In this document: piece by piece, positions 50,593 to 59,805 of the stretch
Numbering within the stretch: position 1 is the stretch's first letter
How the letters are laid out: every line of letters starts with the position of its first letter
From: JBBTCX01 sp964494205
Lineage (GTDB): Bacteria > Planctomycetota > Phycisphaerae > UBA1845
Direction: 5' to 3'
DNA length: 64,000 nt
Assembly (NCBI GenBank): GCA_964494205.1
Contig: CAZBRD010000007.1
Location: 195,452 to 259,451 of the forward strand
The notes under the pieces: model-generated
The model's database searches: none
Told to the model about the DNA's origin: nothing
What the model saw: only the letters and a program-made list of their open reading frames with translations
Program-made: the position numbers and the translations under genes

Positions 50593-53519
50593 TGGACACG
50601 AGCGCTGTACCCCAGCGCCGTCGCGATTCGCTCGATGTAATGAGTCACTCGGGCATCGGTGTGATGCTCAATCTGCTGGCGACAACTGAACCCGGACACG
50701 AGAATCTCCGCAGTTCCGCGACTTCTCACCGCCGGGAAGAGTCGGTCCTCGCCGATGGACCGGGCAATGTCGTAATGCTCGGCCTCGTGACCGAAAGCAC
50801 CTGCCATTCCGCAACATCCGCTGGGGATTTCGTAGGCTTTTCCATCGTATGTATGACTGAGCAGTCTGTGCAGATCGGTCGTGCCGATCAACGACTTCTG
50901 ATGACAATGGGCATGAAAAAGGGCGCGGGAAGTCGATGGATTGAAACGGAGCGATTCGGGATTCTGTCTCAGAGCGTCCACCAGAAACGTCTCGATCATC
51001 ATCGTTCGGCGGGCGAGCGTTGCAGCCATCGGACCGCGAACTAACTGCGGGTATTCATCCACCAGCATCAGTACGCAACTTGGTTCAGTGCCAACCACTG
51101 GCACTCCTGATGCTACTAGAGTCGCGAGCGAATCGACGTTTTCCTGTGCCAACTGCTTTGCTTCCGCCAGCAGCCCCTGACTGATCGCGACACGTCCGCA
51201 GCATTCGGTCGGTGGACACAACACCTGATAACCGGCGTGCTCCAGCACGAAAACGGCCGCGCGACCGACTTCCGGCGTGAAGTGGTTCATCCACGTATCG
51301 ACGAAATAGACAACGCGGCCTCGCGGCGGCGTAGGCCAGGTCTTCGCTCGAACGTGCCTTCGGAACCATGCTCGAAAGGTCTGCTTTGCAAGCCGCGGCG
51401 GGTCGATGCGATGATCCAGACCGTATCGCTTGGCCAGCACGCGACGGAACAGCCCGCTTCGCGAAATCGCGCCGGAGATGGATCGAAATCGCTTCATACG
51501 ATTGAGACGGTGTGGCACGTCAGCCAGAAACCGCGCACGATCGCTCGCACCATAAAGCAGGTTGCGATGCGACAGCCATTCCGATTTGAGTCGCGCCATG
51601 TCGACGCCGGTTGGACACTCGGTCTTGCAGGCTTTGCACGAAATGCACAAGTCCATGACGTCCGCCAGCGCCGGGTCGCCTAGACCGTCGATTAAGCCGC
51701 GATTCGACATCGCGAGCCGAAGCGCGTTGGCCCGTGCGCGGGTCGTGTGCATTTCATCATGCGTAGCCATGTACGAGGGGCACATGGTGCCGATCTCTTT
51801 TTGCCGACATTGACCCACCCCGCTGCACATGCCCGCCAGGCCCGACATGCCTCCTTGCGACGAAAAATCAAACGCGGTCTTCGGCTCGAAGGAGCGAAAG
51901 TTGAGACCGTAGCGCAAGTGATCGGTCATCGGCGGTGCGTCGACGATTTTGTTCGGATTCAAAATGCCGTCGGGGTCGAAGAGATTTTTGACTTCGCGAA
52001 ACGCCCGCATGATCTGCGGTCCGTACATTCGCTCGAGCCAACAGGAGCGAACGAGACCGTCGCCGTGCTCGCCAGTCATGGTTCCGCCGAACTCCACGGC
52101 GAGGTCACACACTGCTTCCGCAATGCGTCGCATGCGATCGACATCGGCGCTTCGTTTGAGATTGAGTACCGGCTTGACGTGCAGGCAACCTACACTGGCA
52201 TGGGCGTAATATCCGGCGACAACCTCTTCGCGTTTCAAGATGCTTTCGAATCGTTCGATGTAATCGCCAAGTCGCGCGGGATCGACGGCTGTGTCTTCGA
52301 CGAATGAATACGGCTGATCGTCGCCCGGCTTGGACATCATCAAACCCAAACCTGCTTTGCGAAGGTTCCAGACATCTGCCTGTATCGCGGCATCCAAACC
52401 CGGCACGGCTGCATAAGCGGAACCGACTGTTTCGCGATCAGCCAGCAAAGCCCTCACTTGTCGATCGAGCGCTGCGGGATCATCGGCGAAGAACTCGACC
52501 GCAAGTATTCCTTCGGGGTCACCTGACAGAAACCGGCAGCGATCTCTGATGACTGAGTTTGCTCGGCCCGCATCGATGATCATGCGATCGATCAGCTCAA
52601 TGGCGGCGGGCTGATGCTTCAGGATTCCGGGAACGGCCGCCAACGACTTTAGAAGATCATCGTAATGCAGCACGACGAGCGACGTGTGATTGGGTAATGG
52701 TTCGAGATTCAATGTGGCAGCAACGACGACACCCAGCGTGCCTTCCGATCCGCACAGAACTCTAGTTGCGTCGATGGTCGTGCCGCGCGGACCGAGTCGA
52801 TCCAAACCGTAGCCGCCGTTGCTCCGCATGACTTTGGGGAATCGCGCTTGTATTTCATCGTAGTAATCGTCGCGAATGCGGCCCAGCCCCTGCTCTATCT
52901 CTTGCACGCGCGGTGCGCGAGTAGGAGTCACTTCCCCTGCCCAGTCACCTCGCTGAAACGAAACTATCTGACCATCAGCCAGAACGACCGTAAGCTCCAG
53001 CACGTGGTCGACGGTCCTGCCGTATCGAACTGATCTCGCTCCGCAGGAGTTGTTGGCGATCATGCCGCCGATGGTTGCTCTGCTGCTGGTGGCGACATCG
53101 GGCGCGAAGAAAAGTCGATGCGGCGTGAGGAAGAGATTCAGCTCGTCGAGCACGACGCCCGGTTCGACGACGACGGTGCGTCTGCCCACGTCCAGAGGGC
53201 CGATCTTGTGCATGTATCGAGATAGATCGATCTGCACTCCCGATCCCACCGCCCCACCGGCCAAGCCCGTGCCAGCCCCGCGCGGAACCACCGCCGTTTG
53301 AAACTCCGCGCATGTCTTTACCGTGTTCGCGACATCCTGTGCGTCTTTCGGAAACACCACGCCCGTCGGCACGATTTCGTAGATGCTCGCGTCGGTGGCG
53401 AAGAGCGCGCGAGAGAGCTTGTCGAAGCGAACATCGCCTTTCACGCACGATTTCAGGGCGCGCTCCAGTTCCGTCGAAGGTGCGCTCGCGCGAACGGTGG
53501 GAAGAGAGACGTCGTTCAC
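50589..53519 (-). CDS. FAD-linked oxidase fused to Fe-S domain (D-lactate/glycolate dehydrogenase-like)
   Basis: 976 residues from GTG 53519, 7 bases after the preceding stop on this strand; a TTG at 53558 would overlap that gene. The N-terminal half is FAD-binding type 4: VVPRGAGTGLAGGAVGSG (about 70-87), GGMIANNSCGARSVRYG, and MTGEHGDGLVRSCWLERMYG near the end of the oxidase domain. A 4Fe-4S pair follows: GQCRQKEIGTMCPSYMAT and CISCKACKTECPTG. Two CCG domains end the protein (CPPTECCGRVAISQG, SGCCGMAGAFGHEAEHY). This YdiJ/Dld-like layout oxidises a 2-hydroxyacid, probably D-lactate or glycolate, and passes electrons on through the Fe-S part. The substrate is not certain. The gene is convergent with the metallopeptidase gene. 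Confidence 0.9.
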   Translation of the reverse strand: MNDVSLPTVRASAPSTELERALKSCVKGDVRFDKLSRALFATDASIYEIVPTGVVFPKDAQDVANTVKTCAEFQTAVVPRGAGTGLAGGAVGSGVQIDLSRYMHKIGPLDVGRRTVVVEPGVVLDELNLFLTPHRLFFAPDVATSSRATIGGMIANNSCGARSVRYGRTVDHVLELTVVLADGQIVSFQRGDWAGEVTPTRAPRVQEIEQGLGRIRDDYYDEIQARFPKVMRSNGGYGLDRLGPRGTTIDATRVLCGSEGTLGVVVAATLNLEPLPNHTSLVVLHYDDLLKSLAAVPGILKHQPAAIELIDRMIIDAGRANSVIRDRCRFLSGDPEGILAVEFFADDPAALDRQVRALLADRETVGSAYAAVPGLDAAIQADVWNLRKAGLGLMMSKPGDDQPYSFVEDTAVDPARLGDYIERFESILKREEVVAGYYAHASVGCLHVKPVLNLKRSADVDRMRRIAEAVCDLAVEFGGTMTGEHGDGLVRSCWLERMYGPQIMRAFREVKNLFDPDGILNPNKIVDAPPMTDHLRYGLNFRSFEPKTAFDFSSQGGMSGLAGMCSGVGQCRQKEIGTMCPSYMATHDEMHTTRARANALRLAMSNRGLIDGLGDPALADVMDLCISCKACKTECPTGVDMARLKSEWLSHRNLLYGASDRARFLADVPHRLNRMKRFRSISGAISRSGLFRRVLAKRYGLDHRIDPPRLAKQTFRAWFRRHVRAKTWPTPPRGRVVYFVDTWMNHFTPEVGRAAVFVLEHAGYQVLCPPTECCGRVAISQGLLAEAKQLAQENVDSLATLVASGVPVVGTEPSCVLMLVDEYPQLVRGPMAATLARRTMMIETFLVDALRQNPESLRFNPSTSRALFHAHCHQKSLIGTTDLHRLLSHTYDGKAYEIPSGCCGMAGAFGHEAEHYDIARSIGEDRLFPAVRSRGTAEILVSGFSCRQQIEHHTDARVTHYIERIATALGYSARVH

Positions 53520-53526
53520 GCGAAAC

Positions 53527-54666
53527 TCACTGATCGATGGAAAATGTTGTGCGGACAAACGAGAGCTTGCGATAAAGATTCACGGTGGCGTCAGCCATTG
53601 CGCTGATGGTGTGATTCGCTCGAATGTACTCAGCGCCGCCGGTGGCTATCCGTCGCGCGTCCTCGCGCTTGTCGAGCAGGTATTGCAGCAGGTCAGCCAG
53701 ACATTCGGGCGTAGATCGCGGACAAACCATCGCGGTCTGACCATCGCGTATGAAATCGGAGACGTTTTTGTTCACGCAAACGACGCACATGCCCGCTGCC
53801 AATGCTCGCAATGTGTTTACGTGGAAGGACTCGTCATCAGAGGTATCTACGAATATGTCGCTGTTACGAAACGCGTTGTTGATGTCGCCGGCCGGCTGGG
53901 CGAAAGTGACGCTCGCGCTCAGGTTTTTTGTGCGAGCCAGTTGGCGTAACGACGACTCGGCGCGGCCATCACCAAGAATGAAGCACTGAGCATTTACTTC
54001 CCGTTGATGGAGCAGCGCCAGCGCATGAAGCAGCAATTCGACGTGGGCCGTCTGATCCAGCGTCGTTGCGCAGAGGATCGTCGGCGCTCGCTCCGGAAAA
54101 GAAAAGCAGGCGATCTTGTCGGAGACCAGCAACCCAGGGCGGATGATCTCAAGCGATTCTGCCGCGATCCGGACGCGCGACTGAAACTGGGTGGCCAGCG
54201 GTTCGGTCAACGCCACCACGCGTGCGGATGACGGTCGATCGAACTGGGCGAGTGCATCAATATCGGCCAGCGAGGTGACCGTGAACACCGCGTCTGCATC
54301 AAACTCCTGCGCAATAATGGTGGTGAGCTCGATCGACTCATTCGAGAATGAGTGCACGATCTGAGGTGATTGCTCCGCCAGCGACTCGAGCAGCTGGTCG
54401 GTGCGCCGCGCGGCGAACGGCCACGACAGCGGCGGGTAAATGATTGCGCGGACTGGCCCGAGAGCGATTCCTGAAACGCCGGGGGCGCTTGAAACGACTT
54501 GTACCTGAAAGGCCTGGTCGACCAGCCCTATGATGAGAAAACGCAGGACCGGTCCCAGCCGACGATATGCATCGGCCTCGAGGCAGAGTGTCACCGTGGT
54601 CGAGGCTTGCGTGCGATCGTCGATCTGGTTCGGCACGGCGCCATCACAACATTCACTACCTGCCAT
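53527..54666 (-). CDS. Glycosyltransferase family 4-like protein
   Basis: 379 residues. The C-terminal GT-B half shows the GT4 line ILCATTLDQTAHVELLLHALALL, FILGDGRAESSLRQLA (about 245), and DIFVDTSDDESFHVNTLRALAAGMCVVC (about 285-312) with the nucleotide-sugar Glu residue as ES/HV rather than the usual EGFG. The N-terminal half is less conserved (IVHSFSNESIELTTIIAQEF). It probably transfers a sugar from a nucleotide donor in envelope or exopolysaccharide synthesis. It lies between the membrane protein gene at 54806 and the FAD/Fe-S gene on the same strand. The acceptor is unknown, and the altered acidic motif makes it a divergent member. Confidence 0.75.
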   Translation of the reverse strand: MAGSECCDGAVPNQIDDRTQASTTVTLCLEADAYRRLGPVLRFLIIGLVDQAFQVQVVSSAPGVSGIALGPVRAIIYPPLSWPFAARRTDQLLESLAEQSPQIVHSFSNESIELTTIIAQEFDADAVFTVTSLADIDALAQFDRPSSARVVALTEPLATQFQSRVRIAAESLEIIRPGLLVSDKIACFSFPERAPTILCATTLDQTAHVELLLHALALLHQREVNAQCFILGDGRAESSLRQLARTKNLSASVTFAQPAGDINNAFRNSDIFVDTSDDESFHVNTLRALAAGMCVVCVNKNVSDFIRDGQTAMVCPRSTPECLADLLQYLLDKREDARRIATGGAEYIRANHTISAMADATVNLYRKLSFVRTTFSIDQ

Positions 54667-54744
54667 GTCAACGAAGAAACTGCACGAGTTCGCTGCCTGG
54701 CTCCGTTTAGATGCATACGAAACCGTCAGTCATTGGGACATCCG

Positions 54745-54776
54745 CCACGGCCAAGCCGAAACCTGACCGTGTTGCC
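54745..54776. repeat. Inverted repeat family C, copy 5 (degenerate)
   Basis: CCACGGCCAAGCCGAAACCTGACCGTGTTGCC. The outer arms are kept and the inner pairing is partly lost. It lies between the glycosyltransferase and membrane protein genes. Confidence 0.6.
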
Positions 54777-54805
54777 AATGACGCAGATTCGATCGAATTG
54801 TGTGG

Positions 54806-55423
54806 CTACAACTCAGCCTGTACGCGGCGAACTTCGGACACCTGGTAGAAAAAGCTCATCACTGACGGCACCAGCAAGATGAACGGAACGACGATCATGC
54901 TGCCCATGGCCATCTGCTGGACAGTGGAATAGAAACTGCCCATCGTCATGATGATCGCCGCCACGCCGGACATGAACACGACCGCGCCGAGAAAACCGGT
55001 AATCCCGATGATGAGGTAACGACGGTTAATCAGCGCGAGTGCACAGCCTCCGATCAGACCCGTCGCGGCGATAATCCATTGGGTAGGACCGGTGATTTTG
55101 AAATTGCCGCACAACTCCCACACTGCACCGGTGGCGATCAATCCGCCCAAAAGCGGAAGAGCGGCACGAGCGAAATAATAACCAAGCGTCGCCAGCACCA
55201 AAGCGCTCGCGCCAACGACGAACGGCTCCACTTCCTCGCCCTGGTAGCGCGCGACCAATGTTGCGCCGGCTGCACCGATCAAGGCATAGGATATGCCAAC
55301 GCACGGTTTCCATAGGCGCCAGCCAAACAGCATCAGGATCAACCCGCCGACCAATAAAGGAAACCCGATGATGGATTGCATTTCACGCAACACGACAAGC
55401 CAATCGCGCAGGGATGTAATCAT
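54806..55423 (-). CDS. Multi-span membrane protein near the division cluster (1 of 2)
   Basis: 205 residues from ATG 55423, with GGAG upstream. About seven hydrophobic helices cover nearly the whole protein (for example IIGFPLLVGGLILMLFGW, WIIAATGLIGGCALALINRR, IIGITGFLGAVVFMSGVAAI). The glycine-rich short helices with G-x-R/W turns recall TMEM198/DUF4203-like proteins. It resembles the next membrane protein upstream (55986-56780) in size and style, although I see no long identical stretches. Function unknown. Being the last membrane gene after ftsQ suggests an envelope role, which is inference. A 562-base repeat-filled gap separates it from the gene upstream. Confidence 0.7.
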   Translation of the reverse strand: MITSLRDWLVVLREMQSIIGFPLLVGGLILMLFGWRLWKPCVGISYALIGAAGATLVARYQGEEVEPFVVGASALVLATLGYYFARAALPLLGGLIATGAVWELCGNFKITGPTQWIIAATGLIGGCALALINRRYLIIGITGFLGAVVFMSGVAAIIMTMGSFYSTVQQMAMGSMIVVPFILLVPSVMSFFYQVSEVRRVQAEL

Positions 55424-55985
55424 GGCAAAACTCCAACAAGTGATGGATCGCGGGGGCTTCACCGCCGAACGCGCGGTGAGCGAGCCCGAAACCCGCTTCG
55501 GATACCGGTACTAAACATGACAGCACTAGACTGGTTTAGCCTGAAGCACCGAACTCATCGAATCCGTCAGTCTGAAGCGCCGAAGCCTTAGGCCCGAGTC
55601 GATTTGAGCCTGAAAGGCTCATCGTCCATAGCCGGGGGTCGAGCGCTGCGAGACCCTCGGTTGAATATCCCAATCCTTCGCGACCCTGAAAGGGTCGACG
55701 AAGGCACGCCGAAGAGGACCCCTTCAGGGTCCTGACCGTTACGTTTCTTTCCCCCCGTGGGTTTCGTTCGCTACCGCGGACTCAACCCACGGCTATTCAC
55801 GAGCAGCCTTTCAGGCTGGAACGTTTGGCGCCCCACCATATCATCCGCCGCTTCAACTGAATTCTAGCGATGTCGATTCAATCAAGGTCCTCGGACGAAC
55901 AGATCGAGGACTTAGGTGAAGTGTACGATTCGCGCCGGCGTTATTCGTGACGCCGCGATATGAGACCTGACTGACACGCAGGAGG
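55424..55985. other. Repeat-filled non-coding gap
   Basis: 562 bases with no credible gene. A large imperfect inverted repeat with two inner hairpins fills 55607-55817. CTGAAGCRCCGAA direct repeats lie at about 55541-55585. The region interrupts the run of minus-strand genes after ftsQ. Confidence 0.6.
55607..55817. repeat. Composite long inverted repeat
   Basis: The left arm (55607-55660: AGCCTGAAAGGCTCATCGTC...) matches the reverse complement of the right arm (55755-55817: ...GAGCAGCCTTTCAGGCT) imperfectly over about 55 bases. Between them are two perfect or near-perfect hairpins, CGACCCTGAAAGGGTCG (55681-55697) and GGACCCCTTCAGGGTCC (55716-55732). All four units share the core CCTGAAAGG. 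Confidence 0.7.
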
Positions 55986-56780
55986 TCAGGATTTCTCGGG
56001 CGCGGCCGCTTTTCGCGTGACCATAAGTTGCACGATCAGCGAGCTGACCAGAAAAGCGCCCATAGCAATGCCCGCTACCGTCGGGCGGCTGGCCAACGCC
56101 TGATAAGCCGAGGGGACCATTTGAGCGAGTATCGCGAGTGAAGCAGCGGACACAAGGATAGTTCCGACGAGCGAGGTCGAAAGTATGGCCATCCAGCGAA
56201 CCGCGATCACGCCCAGCAATACGCCCGTTAGAAACGTACCGACCGCGAGCAGTTGTCCGTCGCGCTCGGCCGTGGCGTCATGACCCTTCACGTGCGATCT
56301 CAAATCCTGCAAATACTGATCAACGTTTCGTTGCTGATAAGCCTGCTGTCCCGCGGGTGTTGGGACCGAAAACCCTTGCGAATTGGTAGCCTCGTATTTG
56401 AATGTCTGTGCGTGAGGCAGCACACGGTCATAGCTGAAGCCGCCGAGCGAAATTGACGCAAGCACTAAACCGGTGGCCACACCCATCCAAAGTCTAAACG
56501 TGAGGAAAGAAATGACACCGACCATGCACGCGCCGATGGCGGCACAAAGCGCCGGCTGGAATCCGGCAGATACTCCGAAATGATATCCGCCGTACAAGCC
56601 AAGTGCGATAAACGCGCCAGTGATACCCAGACGCGCGAACTTCGCACCGAGCGAGCTGATCACGACGCCGACAAGCAGCACGCCGAAGGCGATGGCCATC
56701 GCGTTGGTGGCTGTTCCGTTATTGACGTGCTGGGAAAAACCCTGACGAAGCTGCTCGAAGACACTGGCATAATCGGACAT
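55986..56780 (-). CDS. Multi-span membrane protein near the division cluster (2 of 2)
   Basis: 264 residues. About eight membrane helices (AMAIAFGVLLVGVVISSLG, ITGAFIALGLYGGYHFGVSA, LLAVGTFLTGVLLGVIAV, VAGIAMGAFLVSSLIVQLMV) surround a soluble loop of about 50 residues (about 120-170; QQAYQQRNVDQYLQDLRSHV). The glycine-rich helix pairs resemble TMEM198/DUF4203-like proteins and the neighbour at 54806. It lies 155 bases after the ftsQ-like gene on the same strand, so it may be part of the division/wall operon. No family is certain and no catalytic motif was seen. Confidence 0.7.
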   Translation of the reverse strand: MSDYASVFEQLRQGFSQHVNNGTATNAMAIAFGVLLVGVVISSLGAKFARLGITGAFIALGLYGGYHFGVSAGFQPALCAAIGACMVGVISFLTFRLWMGVATGLVLASISLGGFSYDRVLPHAQTFKYEATNSQGFSVPTPAGQQAYQQRNVDQYLQDLRSHVKGHDATAERDGQLLAVGTFLTGVLLGVIAVRWMAILSTSLVGTILVSAASLAILAQMVPSAYQALASRPTVAGIAMGAFLVSSLIVQLMVTRKAAAPEKS

Positions 56781-56935
56781 TGCGGCACCTGTCTTGGAGG
56801 GGAACTGTTCAACCCGCGCTACGGCACGACAGGGCCGAAGCGCCTACTAAAGCCCTCCCTATTGTAACGTGGTATTCGTTTGCGGTTTCGTAATATTCTG
56901 TCGAACACTCGGGAGTTTGTGTTCCAACGCTGTAA

Positions 56936-57820
56936 CTATCCGGGAACTGTAAAACGATCAGGATAAGTCGAGATTTCGATCTCAATGTAATTCGCGTCCA
57001 AACGGCCAGTTCGGCGAAAATTATCCGCCAGAATCGCCAGCTTTCGCTGGACCGAGTTTTCCTCAATCTCCTTGCCCGGCGCAGAGCCCCAGCGGATCTT
57101 GCCCCCGGCGCGGTCTGTCGCCAGCACCACGTGCGAAGCGCGCGGGTCCACGCGGCCGTTCATGTTGTCAACGATGACCGCCGAAACCTGATGTGCGAAC
57201 GGTTGAATAGAAAGCGCATCGATGAGCTTCAAAGCCGCCCGAAGATCATCACCCGCCCACGTTTCACCGGGTCGGGGCACCGCCGCCCGCACACCCTGAA
57301 TGGACTTGTAACTCGCGTCATAGGAATACGTACCCGGAACTCGCACGGCGGATCCGTCCACCATGAAATAGCCGTTGTCCTGTTGCACCATGGCCACGGG
57401 CACGCGATAGCGACAACTGACTTCGAACAATCCGTCGCTGTTGCGGCGAACAAATTGCACGGACGAAACCCAACCGGTTGATTCGAGACGCGACACCATC
57501 GCGCGGCACACCGCATCGTCCGTCCATGATGGGCTTGAGCGAACGATTTCGCTGAGGTTCTCATGAAGTAGGTTCGATGCCAGCGGCACGAGCGGAGAGG
57601 GAAGATCGACCAGCACTATCGAAGGAGCCTTCTTGCTGCACACTTCCCGATCGACGTGCGCTTCGAGTCGAGATAAGCCGAACGCGCCAACTCCACCAAT
57701 GACTGCGATGACAAACAGCGCGATGAGGCGCGAGACGATCGCTCGTCGCGCACGTTCACCCAGATCGGCGAGCCACGCAGAGGTCGCTGACTGCGACTTC
57801 GATTTCTTGTTTCTTCCCAT
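56936..57820 (-). CDS. ftsQ: FtsQ/DivIB-like division protein
   Basis: 294 residues. A basic cytoplasmic tail (MGRNKKSKSQSATS) is followed by one membrane helix (about 29-49, IVSRLIALFVIAVIGGVGAF) and a periplasmic domain of about 240 residues. This is FtsQ topology. A POTRA-like alpha/beta segment (DAVCRAMVSRLESTGWVSSVQFVRR, about 102-126) and a following VPVAMVQQDNGYFMVDGSAVRV (compare 'R.P.A.......LVD..G..F') match the family's course. Overall identity to known FtsQ is low, and the call depends partly on its place 1 base after ddl in a mur/fts cluster. FtsQ links early and late division proteins at the septum. Confidence 0.78.
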   Translation of the reverse strand: MGRNKKSKSQSATSAWLADLGERARRAIVSRLIALFVIAVIGGVGAFGLSRLEAHVDREVCSKKAPSIVLVDLPSPLVPLASNLLHENLSEIVRSSPSWTDDAVCRAMVSRLESTGWVSSVQFVRRNSDGLFEVSCRYRVPVAMVQQDNGYFMVDGSAVRVPGTYSYDASYKSIQGVRAAVPRPGETWAGDDLRAALKLIDALSIQPFAHQVSAVIVDNMNGRVDPRASHVVLATDRAGGKIRWGSAPGKEIEENSVQRKLAILADNFRRTGRLDANYIEIEISTYPDRFTVPG

Positions 57821-57821
57821 G

Positions 57822-58784
57822 TTAGCTGAATCGCTCCAGTGATAAGTCGATGATTCTTTGGCAAAGCGCGTCGAAGCTAAGTCCCACGCGCGCAGCCGAC
57901 TTGGGCAGCAGCGAATGATCCGTAAACCCGGGGATCGTGTTCACTTCGAGCACGTAGGGATTCATCGTCTTGCGATCGATCATCCAATCCACGCGCGAAA
58001 AGACGGAGCAACCCAAAGCCTGATGGGCGTTTAACGAAAGCAACTGCACGCGTTGCAACAGGTCTGCTGGCAGATCGATTTCGAAAAGATACTCGGTGTC
58101 GTTCGAGATGTACTTGGCTTCGTAGTCGTAGAACTCGCGAGGCGTGCGAATCTGGCACACCGGCAGCGCACGATCGCCAAGCACGCCGACCGTCAACTCC
58201 GGGCCCTGAATGTAATCCTCAACAAGGGCCGTGCCGTATTTGCTAACCAGCTTGCGGACAGATCGGTCAAGGGAAACCGCATCGCGAACGATGGTTGTAT
58301 CCACGCTGCTGCCGGATGAAACCGGTTTCACGACAGCCGGCACGGAAAACTGTGCGGCTGCCTTCGCTACGTTTGCCTTGTCCGCCGCGAAGAACTTTGG
58401 CGTGGGCACGCCCGCATGCTCGAACTTTCGCTTGGCTGTCACCTTGTCCATGGCCGTTCGCGATGAGTCCGCACCGGAGCCCGTGTATTTGATCCGTCGA
58501 CGATCCAACTCGGCCTGCAGCGCCCCGTCTTCGCCGAACTCACCGTGAAGGGCGATGAAAACGATGTCGCACTCGCGTTCGAGCGCCGAAAGGTCTGTCG
58601 GACCAATGTCACAAAGTTCAACGCGATGACCCAATCGAATCAGCGCTTCATACACCGAGCGACCGCTGTTGAGGCTGACTTCGCGTTCCAGACCGGGGCC
58701 GCCGGCGAGCACAATGATGTCGAGCGTGCTGCGCGAATTCGTTTTCCGCGCTTCCGTCGGTCGTTCAAGTTCCAGTGTTGTCAT
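57822..58784 (-). CDS. ddl: D-alanine--D-alanine ligase
   Basis: 320 residues. The start has AGGGG 8 bases upstream. IIVLAGGPGLEREVSLNSGR is the N-terminal ligase motif, FIALHGEFGEDGALQAEL binds substrate, the ATP-grasp domain shows VVKPVSSGSSVDTT, and the Mg-binding end VLEVNTIPGFTDHSLLPKSA is complete. The enzyme joins two D-alanines for the pentapeptide of peptidoglycan. It lies after murB (142 bases, with a family C repeat in the gap) and directly before ftsQ, a common dcw order. Cytoplasmic. Confidence 0.96.
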   Translation of the reverse strand: MTTLELERPTEARKTNSRSTLDIIVLAGGPGLEREVSLNSGRSVYEALIRLGHRVELCDIGPTDLSALERECDIVFIALHGEFGEDGALQAELDRRRIKYTGSGADSSRTAMDKVTAKRKFEHAGVPTPKFFAADKANVAKAAAQFSVPAVVKPVSSGSSVDTTIVRDAVSLDRSVRKLVSKYGTALVEDYIQGPELTVGVLGDRALPVCQIRTPREFYDYEAKYISNDTEYLFEIDLPADLLQRVQLLSLNAHQALGCSVFSRVDWMIDRKTMNPYVLEVNTIPGFTDHSLLPKSAARVGLSFDALCQRIIDLSLERFS

Positions 58785-58845
58785 TTCAGTTTCCCCTTCT
58801 GCTTAACGAACTCTTGATCACTTCGTTCATTGGTGGCATTACACG

Positions 58846-58879
58846 GGTTGCACGGTCAAGCCACAGCTTGGCCGTGGCG
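58846..58879. repeat. Inverted repeat family C, copy 6 (opposite orientation)
   Basis: GGTTGCACGGTCAAGC...GCTTGGCCGTGGCG, reverse orientation of the copies at 19684 and 27646, between murB and ddl. Confidence 0.7.
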
Positions 58880-58926
58880 AACTTTTCTTGCACACATCAC
58901 TCAAGCGAACGAAACCACCAGCGCGA

Positions 58927-59805
58927 TCACCAAATATCGATTTCAGTTTCCAGCTCCATGCCGAATTCCGTACGCACTCGATCGCGCACATGTTCGATGA
59001 GATCCACGACGTCTCGCGCCCTGGCTTCGCGGTTAGCAATGATGAAGTTGGCATGATGTTCGGAGACTTGCGCACCGCCGCGACGCGCGCCTTTTAGACC
59101 CGCCTGGTCGATCAACGCACCGGCTGACTTTCCGGTGGGGTTCTTGAAGATACAGCCCGCGCTCTGGTCCGCCAGCGGCTGCGTGCGCCGCTTGTACGCG
59201 AAACACTCATCATGCTCCGCGGATACCTTCGTGGGGTCATCCTCTGCTAGACCGAGCACAGCGTCGAGAACGATTCGATCGCCCACTTGTGAACGTCGAT
59301 ACGTGAAACCCAGTCGTTCCTTCGACCACGTTTCGACATTGCCCTTGCGATCGATGACCCGAGCCTCGCGAACAATATCCTTCATCTCGCCGAACCGCCC
59401 GCCGGCGTTCATGCGAATCGCCCCGCCGATCGTCGCGGGAATGCCCGCCAGCCCCTGCAATCCTGACAGCCCTCGACGGCTACTGGTCTTGCAGAACGGC
59501 ATCAAATCAACGCCGCCGCCCACTCGCACGCCGTCCTTTTCCTTACTCACCTGCCGAAAGGAATCGGAATCGAGACGAATGACGACCCCATCGAAGCCGT
59601 CGTCAGCCACCAGTACGTTCGCACCCGCGCCAAGAACTTTCGCGGAAATACCGACCTCTTCGGCTCGTTTCAGAAATTGAGACAGATCGTCCACGTCGCG
59701 TGGATGAAAAACATGTCGCGCACAGCCGCCAAGCTGAAACCACGTCAGGGGTGCGATGGGCACATCGGATTCGATGCGATCAGCAAATTCTCTCGACCAA
59801 TCCAT
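58927..59805 (-). CDS. murB: UDP-N-acetylenolpyruvoylglucosamine reductase
   Basis: 292 residues from ATG 59805, with a GGAAGG site upstream; the alternative ATG 59826 lies deeper in murC. PLTWFQLGGCARHVFHP, VLGAGANVLVADDGFDG, GLAGIPATIGGAIRMNAGG (FAD-binding core, about 108-126), FTYRRS (catalytic region), SAGCIFKNP and QVSEHHANFIIA are the family motifs. It reduces the enolpyruvyl group to form UDP-MurNAc using NADPH and FAD. The start overlaps the murC end by 26 bases, so translation is coupled. The order murC-murB-ddl-ftsQ is typical of dcw clusters. Confidence 0.96.
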   Translation of the reverse strand: MDWSREFADRIESDVPIAPLTWFQLGGCARHVFHPRDVDDLSQFLKRAEEVGISAKVLGAGANVLVADDGFDGVVIRLDSDSFRQVSKEKDGVRVGGGVDLMPFCKTSSRRGLSGLQGLAGIPATIGGAIRMNAGGRFGEMKDIVREARVIDRKGNVETWSKERLGFTYRRSQVGDRIVLDAVLGLAEDDPTKVSAEHDECFAYKRRTQPLADQSAGCIFKNPTGKSAGALIDQAGLKGARRGGAQVSEHHANFIIANREARARDVVDLIEHVRDRVRTEFGMELETEIDIW

